NCBI GenBank assembly: GCA_038204345.1
Contig: JBBRDB010000009.1
Span: 1 to 30,294 of the forward strand
Length of the DNA stretch: 30,294 nucleotides
From: JAHJSA01 sp038204345
GTDB lineage: Bacteria; Actinomycetota; Thermoleophilia; RBG-16-64-13
Reading direction: 5' to 3'
Part shown: piece after piece, positions 14,817 through 23,196 of the stretch
How the letters are laid out: each line of letters starts with the position of its first letter
Numbering within the stretch: position 1 is the first letter of the stretch
Made by a program: the position numbers and the translations under genes
The notes under the pieces: generated by a model
Database searches by the model: none
Told to the model about the DNA's origin: nothing
The model's input: the letters and a program-made list of their open reading frames with translations, nothing else

Positions 14817-17815
14817 GCCGGCCCACCGGGCACACGGCACAAAGAGCGGAGGTCGCAGTAGCGCGGGCACTCCTTCAAGGGTTCCGCCTCGATCCGGCCC
14901 GCGCGAATACCCTCGACTGCCCGGCCCGCCATGGCCAGGACCGCCTGGAGCTCGTGTTCGAGGACGGCCTCGTCCGCGCACGAATTCCGCCGCGACCACT
15001 CGCCGGCGCACTCCGAGACTATAGGTGCCAGCACCCCCCCTACCTGCCTGCCGCCAAGTGCGACGTAGACCCCTCCTGAGACCGTCCACTCGGGCCTGGA
15101 CTCCCGCAGGGCAAGCATGTAGAGCGGAACCTGTAGCGCCCCTTTCTTCGCGAGATCGGGACCGTTCGCGTCAAAGCCGTATTTGTAGTCGATCACCACT
15201 ATAGATCCGGTGGCCGGATCCATGTCGATGCGGTCAATACGACCGGTCAATTTGAACCCCTCCAGATCGACCCCCAGCACCGGAAGGGACGATTCGAGCT
15301 CTAGGAGAGAGAGTCCGCTGCCGGAACGCGCGTCGAACGTAAGGAACCAACGGACACGCCGACCGACCTCCGACAGGAGCAGCCGCGTCTCGGACTCGTC
15401 GAAGTTCTCCCTCACTTCGCAGGAAGCACTTTCCAGCGCCGTTGGAACGGATGCGAGCGCCGTGTCGAGCAGGGCGGGCGTGAGCCTCTCGGCGCCACCC
15501 TCGAGGAGCTTCCCGTAGACCTCACGCAACACTCGATGGGCGACGCTACCCGCCTGCAGGCCACCCAGGGACTCCTCCATCGTGTTCAAGCCCACCACGC
15601 GTTCGGCGAACCATCGATACGGACAGCCGGCGTAAGCCTCGATCTCCGTTGCTGAGAACGTCTCCCGCGAAGACAGTCGCGCGAGAACGCCGGACTCCCT
15701 GAGGGCCACGGGACGGCACTCCCAAGGGGGGAGCGACCGGAAGAGCCCGGCCCCGGCAGTGTCAGCCGGGACGGCACCTAAGGCGGCGCAGGCACGGAGG
15801 AACTCTCGGGGCGTGGGCGCGTCGGCGGGCGTGAACACCACGTCCTGCAACCCCCGGCGGAGCTCCGCGCCGGCTCCGCCGAGCAGCCGCCGCGCCTCCG
15901 TCCAGAAGGGGGAAGGCAAGACCTCCGTGCCGTCGTCCTCCGAATCCCGAGCGCTCAGATAGAGGAGTTGCCACGCCCGCGACACCGCGAGCGCGAACAG
16001 GGAGGCGTCGTCGGAGGAGTTCTCCGCCGGCAAGAGCGGCCCCCCGTCGCCGTCCAGGAGCGCCCGCCGCGGCCGCATGCCGAGCAGGCCGGGCGCTCGC
16101 GATGGCCCGGGGAACTCCCCATCGACCAGACCGAGCAAGAAGACGACCTGAAAACGGCGGGCTCTAGCCCGTCGTACACTGGTGACTTGAACGACACCGA
16201 CCTCGTCTCCAGACCCCAGCGTCACCGGAAGCGATCGCAGGATCGAGAGAGCGAGGTCGAGCGATCGGCCCCACGGCGAGCGCTCAACGCGGTCCTCGGC
16301 GAAACCGTCCGTGGAGCTCTCTTCGGCCGTCTCACGCGGGGCCCGCGCCAGGGCGCTCAGGGCCTGAGCCTCCTCATCCAAAGCCGGAGAGTCGAGCGGG
16401 CGCCGAGAAGTGACCGCTGAGACCATCGCAACGGCCAGCGTGCCGAGACCGCCCTCGTCCACACCCGTAGCCTCTCCCTCTCGCCAGACGATGGCGCCTT
16501 TGACGAGATCGAGCGCCCCCGGCAGCAGCACCTCGAGCTCTTCCCTGACGCGCGACCCGGACGTGATACCGCGCCTGCGCAGCCGTACCTCGGCGTCGTC
16601 GACCGCGGACACGGGCAATGGGTGGTACGGGGTGCGAAGATAGGCGAGGAGGTCGGCGAGGTCGTGAGTGGCGATGCCGCGCAGCGCCCTCAGCATCGCG
16701 TGGCCCAGACCGGTGGCGCCGAATTCCGTCTGACCGTCGACGCGGTGAGGCACGCCAAAGCGGGTGAAGACTTCTCGCACCAGTCTCTGCCACGGACCTA
16801 CCTCGCGCAGGAGAACCCCGATGTCGTCGGGCTCCACCCCCTCACGCAGGAGGGTGACGATCTCTGCCGCCACCGATTCCACCTCACTGCGTCTGCCGCT
16901 TGAGATGAGAAAGCGCACACCTTCGTGCTGCAGGCCCCTGGCGGAACTCCCGCCTGCGCCGTCAACGTCCCGGCGAGGCTCAGCACCGGGGACCAAGAAG
17001 GACCGATCGAGGTAGTCGATAGCCGGCGAGGCGAAGGCCAACTCCTGACGCGGCATCTGCACCACGGTGGCGGCTGAGGCCCGCAACCGTTCAGCCTCTT
17101 CGGCGGCGTACCCCGCGACGTCGCGCTCGAGACTCACCGCCAGCGTCACCAGAACCGGGACGTGCTCGGTCAAGGCGAGCACCAATCTGCGTTGGGCCGA
17201 GGTGAACGAGAGAAAACCATGGAACGCCACCGGCCGGCCCCACCCGGTGCAGGCGCAGGCCGCTGCCAGCAGTGCCTGATGACGATCGACCCTGTTCAGG
17301 GAGACCACAGCCTCGGAATAATCGCTGAAGAGGACAGCAAGGTCGGCGAACAAGCCGGTGTCGTCCGTCGATTTCGCTCGGCTCAGAGCGGCGAGGGTGC
17401 TCTCGGGCGTGTGCCCATTCTCGCCGAGTTCATCGATCAGAGCCGTCGCTGCGCCAAGAGTGCCGGGGTAGTCGGCCAAGGCTCCCAGAGGTCCGGGCAG
17501 GCGCTCGGCCAAGATGTCGGCGAGAATGAACGAACGCCGCACGTCTCCCAAAGGGCGGGGACTGTCAGGGGTAAGCAGGGCCACCAAAAGGTCGATAGTA
17601 CAAACCGGGCGGTCGTCGAAGATCACCGGGACGCGTTCGAGTAGCTCGGATTGCACCTCGGCTACGTCGCCCAATGAAGGGACGACGATCAGAGGCCGGG
17701 CGTCCTGGAGCTTGGACCACCAACTCAACGCGAACCCGAGCTTACCCGCGTTAGGGGGACCGAGCGTCAGATGGAGTCCGGGGCTGTAGACGGTGGTTGG
17801 ATGCGAATGGATCAC
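14810..17815 (-). CDS. addB: AddB-type subunit (inactivated helicase fold plus Fe-S RecB-family nuclease)
   Basis: The 1001-residue protein pairs with AddA. The N-terminus has a Walker-A-like LGPPNAGKLG (18-27) that keeps Lys25 but lacks the following Ser/Thr. Other helicase motifs are weak, as in subunits that scan for recombination hotspots; RLVREVFTRFGVPHRVDG is typical of the fold. The C-terminal nuclease has Cys731, His760, Asp861, Asp876-Tyr-Lys878, Gln895-x3-Tyr899 and Cys983-x3-Cys987-x5-Cys993, the Fe-S and PD-(D/E)xK pattern of AddB. The start is GTG 17815 without a Shine-Dalgarno, but with a -10 element 6 nt upstream, so the message is probably leaderless. It overlaps addA by 7 nt and is divergent from the WYL genes. 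Confidence 0.88.
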   Translation of the reverse strand: MIHSHPTTVYSPGLHLTLGPPNAGKLGFALSWWSKLQDARPLIVVPSLGDVAEVQSELLERVPVIFDDRPVCTIDLLVALLTPDSPRPLGDVRRSFILADILAERLPGPLGALADYPGTLGAATALIDELGENGHTPESTLAALSRAKSTDDTGLFADLAVLFSDYSEAVVSLNRVDRHQALLAAACACTGWGRPVAFHGFLSFTSAQRRLVLALTEHVPVLVTLAVSLERDVAGYAAEEAERLRASAATVVQMPRQELAFASPAIDYLDRSFLVPGAEPRRDVDGAGGSSARGLQHEGVRFLISSGRRSEVESVAAEIVTLLREGVEPDDIGVLLREVGPWQRLVREVFTRFGVPHRVDGQTEFGATGLGHAMLRALRGIATHDLADLLAYLRTPYHPLPVSAVDDAEVRLRRRGITSGSRVREELEVLLPGALDLVKGAIVWREGEATGVDEGGLGTLAVAMVSAVTSRRPLDSPALDEEAQALSALARAPRETAEESSTDGFAEDRVERSPWGRSLDLALSILRSLPVTLGSGDEVGVVQVTSVRRARARRFQVVFLLGLVDGEFPGPSRAPGLLGMRPRRALLDGDGGPLLPAENSSDDASLFALAVSRAWQLLYLSARDSEDDGTEVLPSPFWTEARRLLGGAGAELRRGLQDVVFTPADAPTPREFLRACAALGAVPADTAGAGLFRSLPPWECRPVALRESGVLARLSSRETFSATEIEAYAGCPYRWFAERVVGLNTMEESLGGLQAGSVAHRVLREVYGKLLEGGAERLTPALLDTALASVPTALESASCEVRENFDESETRLLLSEVGRRVRWFLTFDARSGSGLSLLELESSLPVLGVDLEGFKLTGRIDRIDMDPATGSIVVIDYKYGFDANGPDLAKKGALQVPLYMLALRESRPEWTVSGGVYVALGGRQVGGVLAPIVSECAGEWSRRNSCADEAVLEHELQAVLAMAGRAVEGIRAGRIEAEPLKECPRYCDLRSLCRVPGGPAW

Positions 17816-17821
17816 CTGCCG

Positions 17822-17827
17822 ATTCTA
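17822..17827 (-). promoter_or_regulatory. -10 element of addB, positioned for a leaderless transcript
   Basis: TAGAAT on the minus strand ends 6 nt before GTG 17815, so transcription should start at or next to the start codon. Eight bases upstream of it the strand reads CCGTCCGAG, which matches the RecA-independent damage motif TTGTCRGTG-N8-TAnnnT at 5 of 9 positions: suggestive at most. Confidence 0.45.
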
Positions 17828-17915
17828 GCCCACCCCTCGGACGGAACCTCTACGTACCGCGTGCGGCCCCGGTGCGACGCCACCGCGCCGGTAGGCGGTC
17901 ATGGGAACGGTGCGG

Positions 17916-17921
17916 TACTCT
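17916..17921 (+). promoter_or_regulatory. -10 element of the WYL pair, positioned for a leaderless transcript
   Basis: TACTCT ends 6 nt before ATG 17928, the same geometry as on the addB side. No Shine-Dalgarno lies between. The -35 region is not recognisable. Confidence 0.4.
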
Positions 17922-17927
17922 TGTACC

Positions 17928-18959
17928 ATGCCCAAGGACGACGACAAGCTGATACGCCAACTCTCCCTCGTCTCGTTCCTGCTGGCGCAACGGCATCCAG
18001 TAACCCCCCGCCACATCCACGATCGAGTCGAGGGGTATGCGGGAATGTCCGACCAGACCTTCGCCCGCCGCTTCTACGACGACCGCTCCGACCTCGCCCA
18101 GGTAGGCATCGTCATCGAAGGAGCAGACGTGGAGGACGAAGGCGAGGCCTACTACCTGCCCGAGGAGAACTACAGGCTGTCGAGCCTCGACCTGACGGCT
18201 GAAGAACTGCGCGCCCTGGCGGTCGCGCTGACACTACTCGAGGGTCGTTTCGCGTACGCGCGCCCTCTGCGCCTGGCCCTCGTGAACCTCACGCACGGTC
18301 ACCCCGATCCCGAAAGTGCAGAACTGGAACGCATCGCGGTGAGTCTCGCCCCCGACGAGGAGGCTCGGACGCTCGGGCCGGCGCTTGCGCAGCTGGACAA
18401 TGCCATAGCGCGCGGAAAGGCGGTCCGTTTCCTGTATCCCACGGGTCCGGACCTCCAACCCCAGGAGCGCGTCGTAGACCCCTACGGCCTCTCGCGCATC
18501 GGTGGGCATTGGTACATGGGCGGCTGGGACCACCAGCGGGACGCGCTCCGCACCTTCCGCCTGAGCCGCCTAGCCGGACCCATCAGGTTCGCCACCAAAC
18601 GATCCCGCGACTTCTCGCCGCCCACGGGCATCGATCCGGCTGAGTTCCGGGCGCGTCCTCCCTGGCAATTGGGAGAGTCGGTGGGGAAAGCCACCGTGAG
18701 GGTGGACGATGACCTGGCCTGGTGGGTGGCTCGGGCGTACCCTGACGTAGAGACCGAACCCTGCCCGGCGCCGCCGGGCTACACGGGCGCTCACGACCCC
18801 GCCCCCCCGTGCACCTTGTTCACCACTTCCTACGCCGACGCCGACGCTCTGATCACCTGGGTCTTGAGCCTGGGACGTAAGGCAGAACTCCTGAGTCCCC
18901 CGGAACTCCGCCGACTCATTCGGAGGAAACTCGAAGCGCTGGAAGAGGCTCATGCCTGA
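17928..18959 (+). CDS. WYL-domain transcriptional regulator, PafB-like
   Basis: The 343-residue protein has an N-terminal winged helix (about 10-75) and a WYL domain (about 150-235) with GGHWYMGGWDHQ and the paired RTFRLSRL, followed by the C-terminal extension (WCX-type). The WYL core is His-Trp-Tyr-Met instead of Trp-Tyr-Leu. The tandem, overlapping arrangement with a second WYL gene is that of pafB-pafC. In mycobacteria these form one complex that activates DNA-damage genes independently of LexA. I chose ATG 17928 because the N-terminus PKDDDKLIRQLSLVSFLL starts the helix-turn-helix cleanly and a -10 element sits 6 nt upstream; ATG 17901 would add nine unlikely residues. Confidence 0.85.
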   Translation: MPKDDDKLIRQLSLVSFLLAQRHPVTPRHIHDRVEGYAGMSDQTFARRFYDDRSDLAQVGIVIEGADVEDEGEAYYLPEENYRLSSLDLTAEELRALAVALTLLEGRFAYARPLRLALVNLTHGHPDPESAELERIAVSLAPDEEARTLGPALAQLDNAIARGKAVRFLYPTGPDLQPQERVVDPYGLSRIGGHWYMGGWDHQRDALRTFRLSRLAGPIRFATKRSRDFSPPTGIDPAEFRARPPWQLGESVGKATVRVDDDLAWWVARAYPDVETEPCPAPPGYTGAHDPAPPCTLFTTSYADADALITWVLSLGRKAELLSPPELRRLIRRKLEALEEAHA

Positions 18960-19935
18960 CGCACCCATCCACCCGGAGCGCATAGCCCGAGCGCTAACCT
19001 TGCTCAGCTACCTCCTTGACGAGGAGCGAGGTGATTCCGTACCCCTCTCCGCCGTGGTGCGCGACTTGGGTGTCACCCGCGCTCAGGTGCGCGAAGACCT
19101 CTCCCTTCTCAACCTCGTGAACCACGGTGGCGGGACCTACGTGATCTACGGCGAACTGATCGGCGACTCGATATCGGTGACGCGGGAGCCCGCCGGGGAA
19201 GCCATGGCCCCACCCGCCCGCCTCTCACCGCTCATGGCCCGGGCGCTGCTACTTGCCGTGGACTTGGTGGGCGACAAACTCCCTCTGGATGATCGGCGCA
19301 CCCTGGCCTCGATACGTGACAAGGTCGAACATGCCATGCGCGGCACCGCGCTACCGGGGCTGGTGGAGATCGAGACCACGTCGGCGGAGGAGGCTGATGT
19401 CATCGGAGTGCTCAACCGCGGCCTGCGCGAGCACCTGGTCGTGAACGTGGAGTACTACACTGCCTCCCGAGAGGAACTCGCTCTGCGTCCGGTGGAGCCT
19501 TACCTGCTCTTCGATTGGCGGGACACCTGGTACCTGGAGGCCTACTGCAGACGCGCCGAGGGCCAGCGCACGTTCCGCCTCGATCTCATCCGGTCTGCGG
19601 AACTCACTGAAGAGCACTTTGAGCCTCGCGCATCCGTCGATCTGGGAGCCCGGCGCGCGCGGGCGCTCTCCGTGACGCCGCAACATCCTCGATGGGCTCG
19701 GGTCCGCTTTCCCGCCGGACGCGCTCGATCCCTCGAAGAGCAGGGGTTTGAGGTGCGACTCATGCAGGACGGCGCGGTCGAAGCACGAATCCCTTACCTT
19801 GACGAACGCTGGTTGGTGCGCGAGATCCTCCGCTACGCCGGAGAAGCCGTGATCGTCGCACCCGCGGAAGTGAGGCGCATGGTGGCGGAGGAAACCCATG
19901 CCATCCGTTCGTCGTATGGGTCGTTGGACGATTAG
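18952..19935 (+). CDS. WYL-domain transcriptional regulator, PafC-like
   Basis: The 327-residue protein is built like its neighbour: winged helix at about 8-70 (VPLSAVVRDLGVTRAQVREDL), a middle helical region, then WYL with DTWYLEAYCRRAEGQRTFRLDLI (the W-Y-L triad and the R-T-F-R-L-D motif intact), and a C-terminal WCX extension. ATG 18952 overlaps the first WYL gene by 8 nt. In PafBC the two proteins work as a heterodimer, and the WYL domains are thought to bind a nucleic-acid signal from damage. No proteasome genes (prcBA, pafA) lie nearby. It is divergent from addBA. Confidence 0.87.
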   Translation: MPDAPIHPERIARALTLLSYLLDEERGDSVPLSAVVRDLGVTRAQVREDLSLLNLVNHGGGTYVIYGELIGDSISVTREPAGEAMAPPARLSPLMARALLLAVDLVGDKLPLDDRRTLASIRDKVEHAMRGTALPGLVEIETTSAEEADVIGVLNRGLREHLVVNVEYYTASREELALRPVEPYLLFDWRDTWYLEAYCRRAEGQRTFRLDLIRSAELTEEHFEPRASVDLGARRARALSVTPQHPRWARVRFPAGRARSLEEQGFEVRLMQDGAVEARIPYLDERWLVREILRYAGEAVIVAPAEVRRMVAEETHAIRSSYGSLDD

Positions 19936-19936
19936 G

Positions 19937-19952
19937 CCCGGGAGCGCCCGGG
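19937..19952 (+). terminator. GC hairpin directly after the WYL pair
   Basis: CCCGGG, a 4-nt loop, CCCGGG, beginning one base after the stop codon. No T tract follows. It may separate the WYL pair from the holin-like gene or be a weak processing site. Confidence 0.3.
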
Positions 19953-19995
19953 GCACGAGCATCGACAAGGCGCGACACGGTAAGGAGAAGGTCCC

Positions 19996-20349
19996 ATGCG
20001 ACTGCTGATCCGTTGGGCTGTGAACACGGTGGCCATCGTCGTGGCGGCCTATCTGCTGCCTCAGGTCAGCCTCGACGGCTGGAAGGCGGCGCTCGTGGCC
20101 GGCCTCCTTCTCGGCTTCCTCAACACCTTCGTGAGACCCGTCTTCCGGCTGCTCGCTCTGCCGCTCTCCATACTGACGCTCGGCCTTTTCATCGTGGTGG
20201 TGAACGGGTTCGTACTATGGATATTGGATTGGCTGATGACCGGGCTCGAGATCAAGGGTTTCGTGTGGGCCATCGTGGCCGCGCTGATCGTTTCGATCGT
20301 CACGACCATCGTCAACGTCGCCCTCGGCTCCAAGGGCGACAAGAGGTAG
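19996..20349 (+). CDS. Holin-like four-TM membrane protein (phage holin superfamily IV, PF04020)
   Basis: The 117-residue protein has about four hydrophobic segments (near 3-21, 30-47, 52-78 and 86-110) and the family hallmark GLLLGFLNTFVRPVFRLLALP (38-58, given as two parts: GLLLGFLNTFVRP and LLALP). These small membrane proteins are widespread in bacterial chromosomes. Despite the name, most are not in prophages and their function is not known. The start is ATG 19996 with GGAGAAGG about 5 nt upstream. It follows the WYL pair by 60 nt on the same strand. There is no endolysin nearby. Confidence 0.85.
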   Translation: MRLLIRWAVNTVAIVVAAYLLPQVSLDGWKAALVAGLLLGFLNTFVRPVFRLLALPLSILTLGLFIVVVNGFVLWILDWLMTGLEIKGFVWAIVAALIVSIVTTIVNVALGSKGDKR

Positions 20350-20382
20350 AGCCCACGGTCCGCGACGGCGGTCCAAGACCGA

Positions 20383-20979
20383 TCAACGCGGGGTCGGCCT
20401 TGGCTCCTTCCAGGTGTACACCCCCACGCAGCGGTCATCGCCGCGACTCCGTTTGCACTCGTAACGGACTCGCACCGACGGGTTCAGACCTTCCACCAGG
20501 CCCAGCTCATACCGCGAGAAGGCCCCGCACGGGGCCTGACCCCACCAGGACTCTCGTGACCACGGACACCCGGGCGTGATCACGCGCGCCTCGTCGGGGC
20601 CGACCGCCACAACGACAGCGTCGATGTCGAAGAGCCGGTTGGCCAGACTGACGGCCCGCGCGCACTCGCGAGGGTCACGCCCATACCCGAGCTGAGCTCG
20701 TATGGCCCTCCCCTGCTCTGCGCCTATGGACTGCAACCCGGCGCCCACACCTCGGGTCGCCTCGGCGACCGAGGGATCGAGTTCCGCGGCCACGAGGCGG
20801 GCTATTACCAGACCGAGTCCACGGGAAGCCGCCTTCCAGCGAACGATATGCGGAACCAGCCGAGGGTGGCTGAGCGAGACCAAGCCCAAAAAGCGGGGCA
20901 CGGTCGGTAGGCCGGGCACGCGGAGAGGGCGCACTAGGCCGGGGACCTTCAACAGGGCGCGTACGCGGGTAGGAGTCAC
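20383..20979 (-). CDS. Uncharacterised protein with C-terminal cysteine motif
   Basis: The 198-residue protein has a basic, proline-rich N-terminus (about 1-35) and then a helical region. The C-terminal half has several cysteines: a pair around residues 138-150 (TPGCPWSR ... APCGAF) and a final Cys-x3-8-Cys element (RYECKRSRGDDRCVGVY). The pattern GD-x-x-C near the end recalls the V4R / L-2-amino-thiazoline-carboxylate hydrolase-like proteins, a family resemblance I cannot verify. The start is GTG 20979 with GGAG 8 nt upstream. It follows pilT by 22 nt, so it is co-transcribed, and it converges on the holin-like gene. Confidence 0.75.
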   Translation of the reverse strand: MTPTRVRALLKVPGLVRPLRVPGLPTVPRFLGLVSLSHPRLVPHIVRWKAASRGLGLVIARLVAAELDPSVAEATRGVGAGLQSIGAEQGRAIRAQLGYGRDPRECARAVSLANRLFDIDAVVVAVGPDEARVITPGCPWSRESWWGQAPCGAFSRYELGLVEGLNPSVRVRYECKRSRGDDRCVGVYTWKEPRPTPR

Positions 20980-21001
20980 ACAGCGTCTCCGAGCCAGTGC
21001 G

Positions 21002-22090
21002 TCAGTTGGTCATGGAGATATCGTGACCGCGCGACTGCACCAACAACTTGAAATCCTGCTGGCTGGTCGCTGCTGCGACCGCATCGTGGAGAGTGACCAA
21101 ACCCTGCTCGTACAAAGACAGCAGACTCTGATCGAACGTCTGCATGCCGTAGTATTCGCCCTCCTTGATCGCCACCTCGATGTTGTGAGTCTGATCCGGG
21201 TCGAGTATGAAGTCGCGGATGCGCCCGGTCATGACCATCACCTCAACAGCGGGCACTCTCCCCACGCCGTCCGTGTGAGGCAGAAGGCGTTGCGAGATGA
21301 TGCCCCGCAGCGAACCCGCAAGCATGATGCGCACCTGCTTCTGCTGATAGAGAGGGAAGAAGTCGATGATCCTATTGACCGTCTCCGTGGCGTCGATGGT
21401 GTGGAGCGTGCTCATCACGAAGTGACCTGTCTGGGCGGCGGTCAGAGCGGTGCGGACCGTCTCGAGGTCGCGCATCTCACCGATCAGGATATCGTCGGGA
21501 TCCTGCCGCAGAACGTACTTGAGGGCAGAGGAGTATGACTCGGTGTCCAGGCCCACCTCGCGCTGGTTCACAATCGACCGCTTGTCGCGGTGGAGGATCT
21601 CGATGGGGTCCTCGATGGTGACGATGTGTCTCAGAAGAGACGAGTTGATATGGTCGATCATGGCGGCCAGAGTCGTGGTCTTGCCCGATCCGGTCGTGCC
21701 GGTGACGAGGAGCAGCCCCCGAGGTTCGAGTGCCATCTTCTCCACTATCGCCGGAAGGCGGAGCTCCTCGAAGGTTGGTATCTCGACGGCCACCTGGCGT
21801 AAAGCAACGGAGATACTGCCCCGCTGCCGGTAGACGTTCACCCGGAAGCGCCCGATGTCGGGGGCGCTGTAGGCGAAATCGAGCTCGTTCGTCTCGCTGA
21901 AGCGACGGATCTGCTTATCGCTCATGAGCGAGGCAGCGTAGTCTTTGGTGTCCTCCGGGTTTAGGGACGGCAGGTCGAAGGGCCGCAACTCGCCGTCTAC
22001 GCGCATGACCGGCGGGCTCCCGGCCTTCACGTGAAGATCGGACGCACCCGCTTCCACCACGACCCGCAACAGCTCGTCGATATGTTTCAT
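21002..22090 (-). CDS. pilT: PilT, type IV pilus retraction ATPase
   Basis: The 362-residue protein has all landmarks of the hexameric retraction motor: N-terminal PAS-like domain (SDLHVKAGSPPVMRVDG, 17-33), Walker A GTTGSGKTT (131-139), Asp box around TIEDPIE (158-164), Walker B ILIGEMRD (201-208), His box STLHTIDATETVNR (227-240) and the region GSLRGIISQRLLP that corresponds to AIRNLIRE in proteobacteria. It acts at the cytoplasmic face of the pilus machine and drives retraction and twitching. No other pil gene is in the window, so the pilus is encoded elsewhere. GGAGGG precedes the ATG. It follows the deacetylase gene by 65 nt on the same strand. Confidence 0.96.
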   Translation of the reverse strand: MKHIDELLRVVVEAGASDLHVKAGSPPVMRVDGELRPFDLPSLNPEDTKDYAASLMSDKQIRRFSETNELDFAYSAPDIGRFRVNVYRQRGSISVALRQVAVEIPTFEELRLPAIVEKMALEPRGLLLVTGTTGSGKTTTLAAMIDHINSSLLRHIVTIEDPIEILHRDKRSIVNQREVGLDTESYSSALKYVLRQDPDDILIGEMRDLETVRTALTAAQTGHFVMSTLHTIDATETVNRIIDFFPLYQQKQVRIMLAGSLRGIISQRLLPHTDGVGRVPAVEVMVMTGRIRDFILDPDQTHNIEVAIKEGEYYGMQTFDQSLLSLYEQGLVTLHDAVAAATSQQDFKLLVQSRGHDISMTN

Positions 22091-22155
22091 GTCAATCCCT
22101 CCGACCCATTGAACGCGTCAGCATCGGTTCGGTTTCGCCGCCACTCCGGTGGGCT

Positions 22156-23181
22156 TCACATCGGCTCGAGGCTCCAGTATGGCGACAACCTGCGGACCAG
22201 CACGTCGATCACGGCCGTCTCAGCGGCAGACGGTTCCGCCGACATCTTTCCCGACCCGGAAGTCAACCCCTCTATGGTGGCCTCGATCCCGGTTGCCAAC
22301 ACCCTGGGGTCGTACCCCCCCTCGAGAAGGCACACCGGGCCTGCGGCTCGGTGTCTCTCGCAGATCTCACCGAGAACGCCGGCCATCCAACGGAACACCC
22401 CTGTGGACAACGAGAGGCCGCCCAACGGATCGCCATCGGCCGAATCGTATCCGGCCGAAACGAGCACGAGTTGCGGCTGGAACGCATCGGCCAACGGCCG
22501 GATCACCCTCGAGAAGAAAGCGGCAACCGCTCCATCGTCGGCTCTGTACATCAACGGGAGGTTGGCGGTATAACCGATTCCCGGTCCGTCTCCTATCTCC
22601 TCCAAAGAACCAGTCCCCGGGTAGTGGTTGCCGAGGTGAAGGCTACAGTAGAGAACCCGAGGGTCGTCATAGAAGATCTCCTGAGTGCCGTTCCCGTGGT
22701 GCACGTCCCAATCCACGATGAGCACCCGTTTCAGGCCGAGTCCTTCGAGAGCATGAACGGCCGCGACGGCGACGTTGTTGAAGAGGCAGAAACCCATTCC
22801 CTGGCCGCGACGCGCATGATGCCCGGGAGGTCGCACCAAGAGGAACGCCCGCCGGTCGAGACGAACGGCCCGCTCTACGGCCTGGACGCCCGCTCCGGCG
22901 GCATACATAGCGGCACTGTAGGAGGCCGGCGACACGACCGTGTCCCAGTCGAGCCGTCCCCCACCTTCGTCCGCCATCCGACGCACGGACTCGATGTAGG
23001 CGGGGGTATGCACACGGGAGACCATCTCCACCTCAGCCGCGATCGGTTCGATCCAGTCGATCCCTACGCGGCCCTGGAGAAGCTCTCGCCGAGAGACGAC
23101 CAAGCGCTCGGCGCCTTCGGGATGGTTCCCCGTGTCGTGCTCCAGGAAGATCGGATGGAAGTAGACGTCCGCCGTTGCCAC
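22156..23181 (-). CDS. Histone deacetylase superfamily protein (class II-like, zinc deacetylase)
   Basis: The 341-residue protein is a zinc-dependent amidohydrolase. Visible motifs are RPPGHHA (117-123, catalytic His pair), GFCLFNNVAVAA (130-141), VDWDVHHGNGTQ (156-167, zinc ligands Asp159 and His161), SAGYDSADGDP (242-252, zinc ligand Asp251) and EGGY (287-290, transition-state Tyr). Bacterial members deacetylate polyamines, acetoin-pathway proteins or acetylated lysines; the substrate here is unknown. The start is GTG 23181. It sits 15 nt after the NlpC/P60 stop and upstream of pilT, so a transcript from the cell-wall genes could extend through it. Confidence 0.93.
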   Translation of the reverse strand: MATADVYFHPIFLEHDTGNHPEGAERLVVSRRELLQGRVGIDWIEPIAAEVEMVSRVHTPAYIESVRRMADEGGGRLDWDTVVSPASYSAAMYAAGAGVQAVERAVRLDRRAFLLVRPPGHHARRGQGMGFCLFNNVAVAAVHALEGLGLKRVLIVDWDVHHGNGTQEIFYDDPRVLYCSLHLGNHYPGTGSLEEIGDGPGIGYTANLPLMYRADDGAVAAFFSRVIRPLADAFQPQLVLVSAGYDSADGDPLGGLSLSTGVFRWMAGVLGEICERHRAAGPVCLLEGGYDPRVLATGIEATIEGLTSGSGKMSAEPSAAETAVIDVLVRRLSPYWSLEPM

Positions 23182-23196
23182 GACAGACAGGACTCC

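Noticed and set aside
14817..15089. N-terminal extension of addA to an upstream ATG
   Set aside because: It would overlap addB by 280 nt, and the added residues are Arg/Gly-rich shadow sequence; GTG 14816 starts just before the Q-motif region and Walker A.
19996..20349. Prophage remnant at the holin-like gene
   Set aside because: There is no endolysin, structural gene, integrase or att-like repeat around it; this family is mostly chromosomal.
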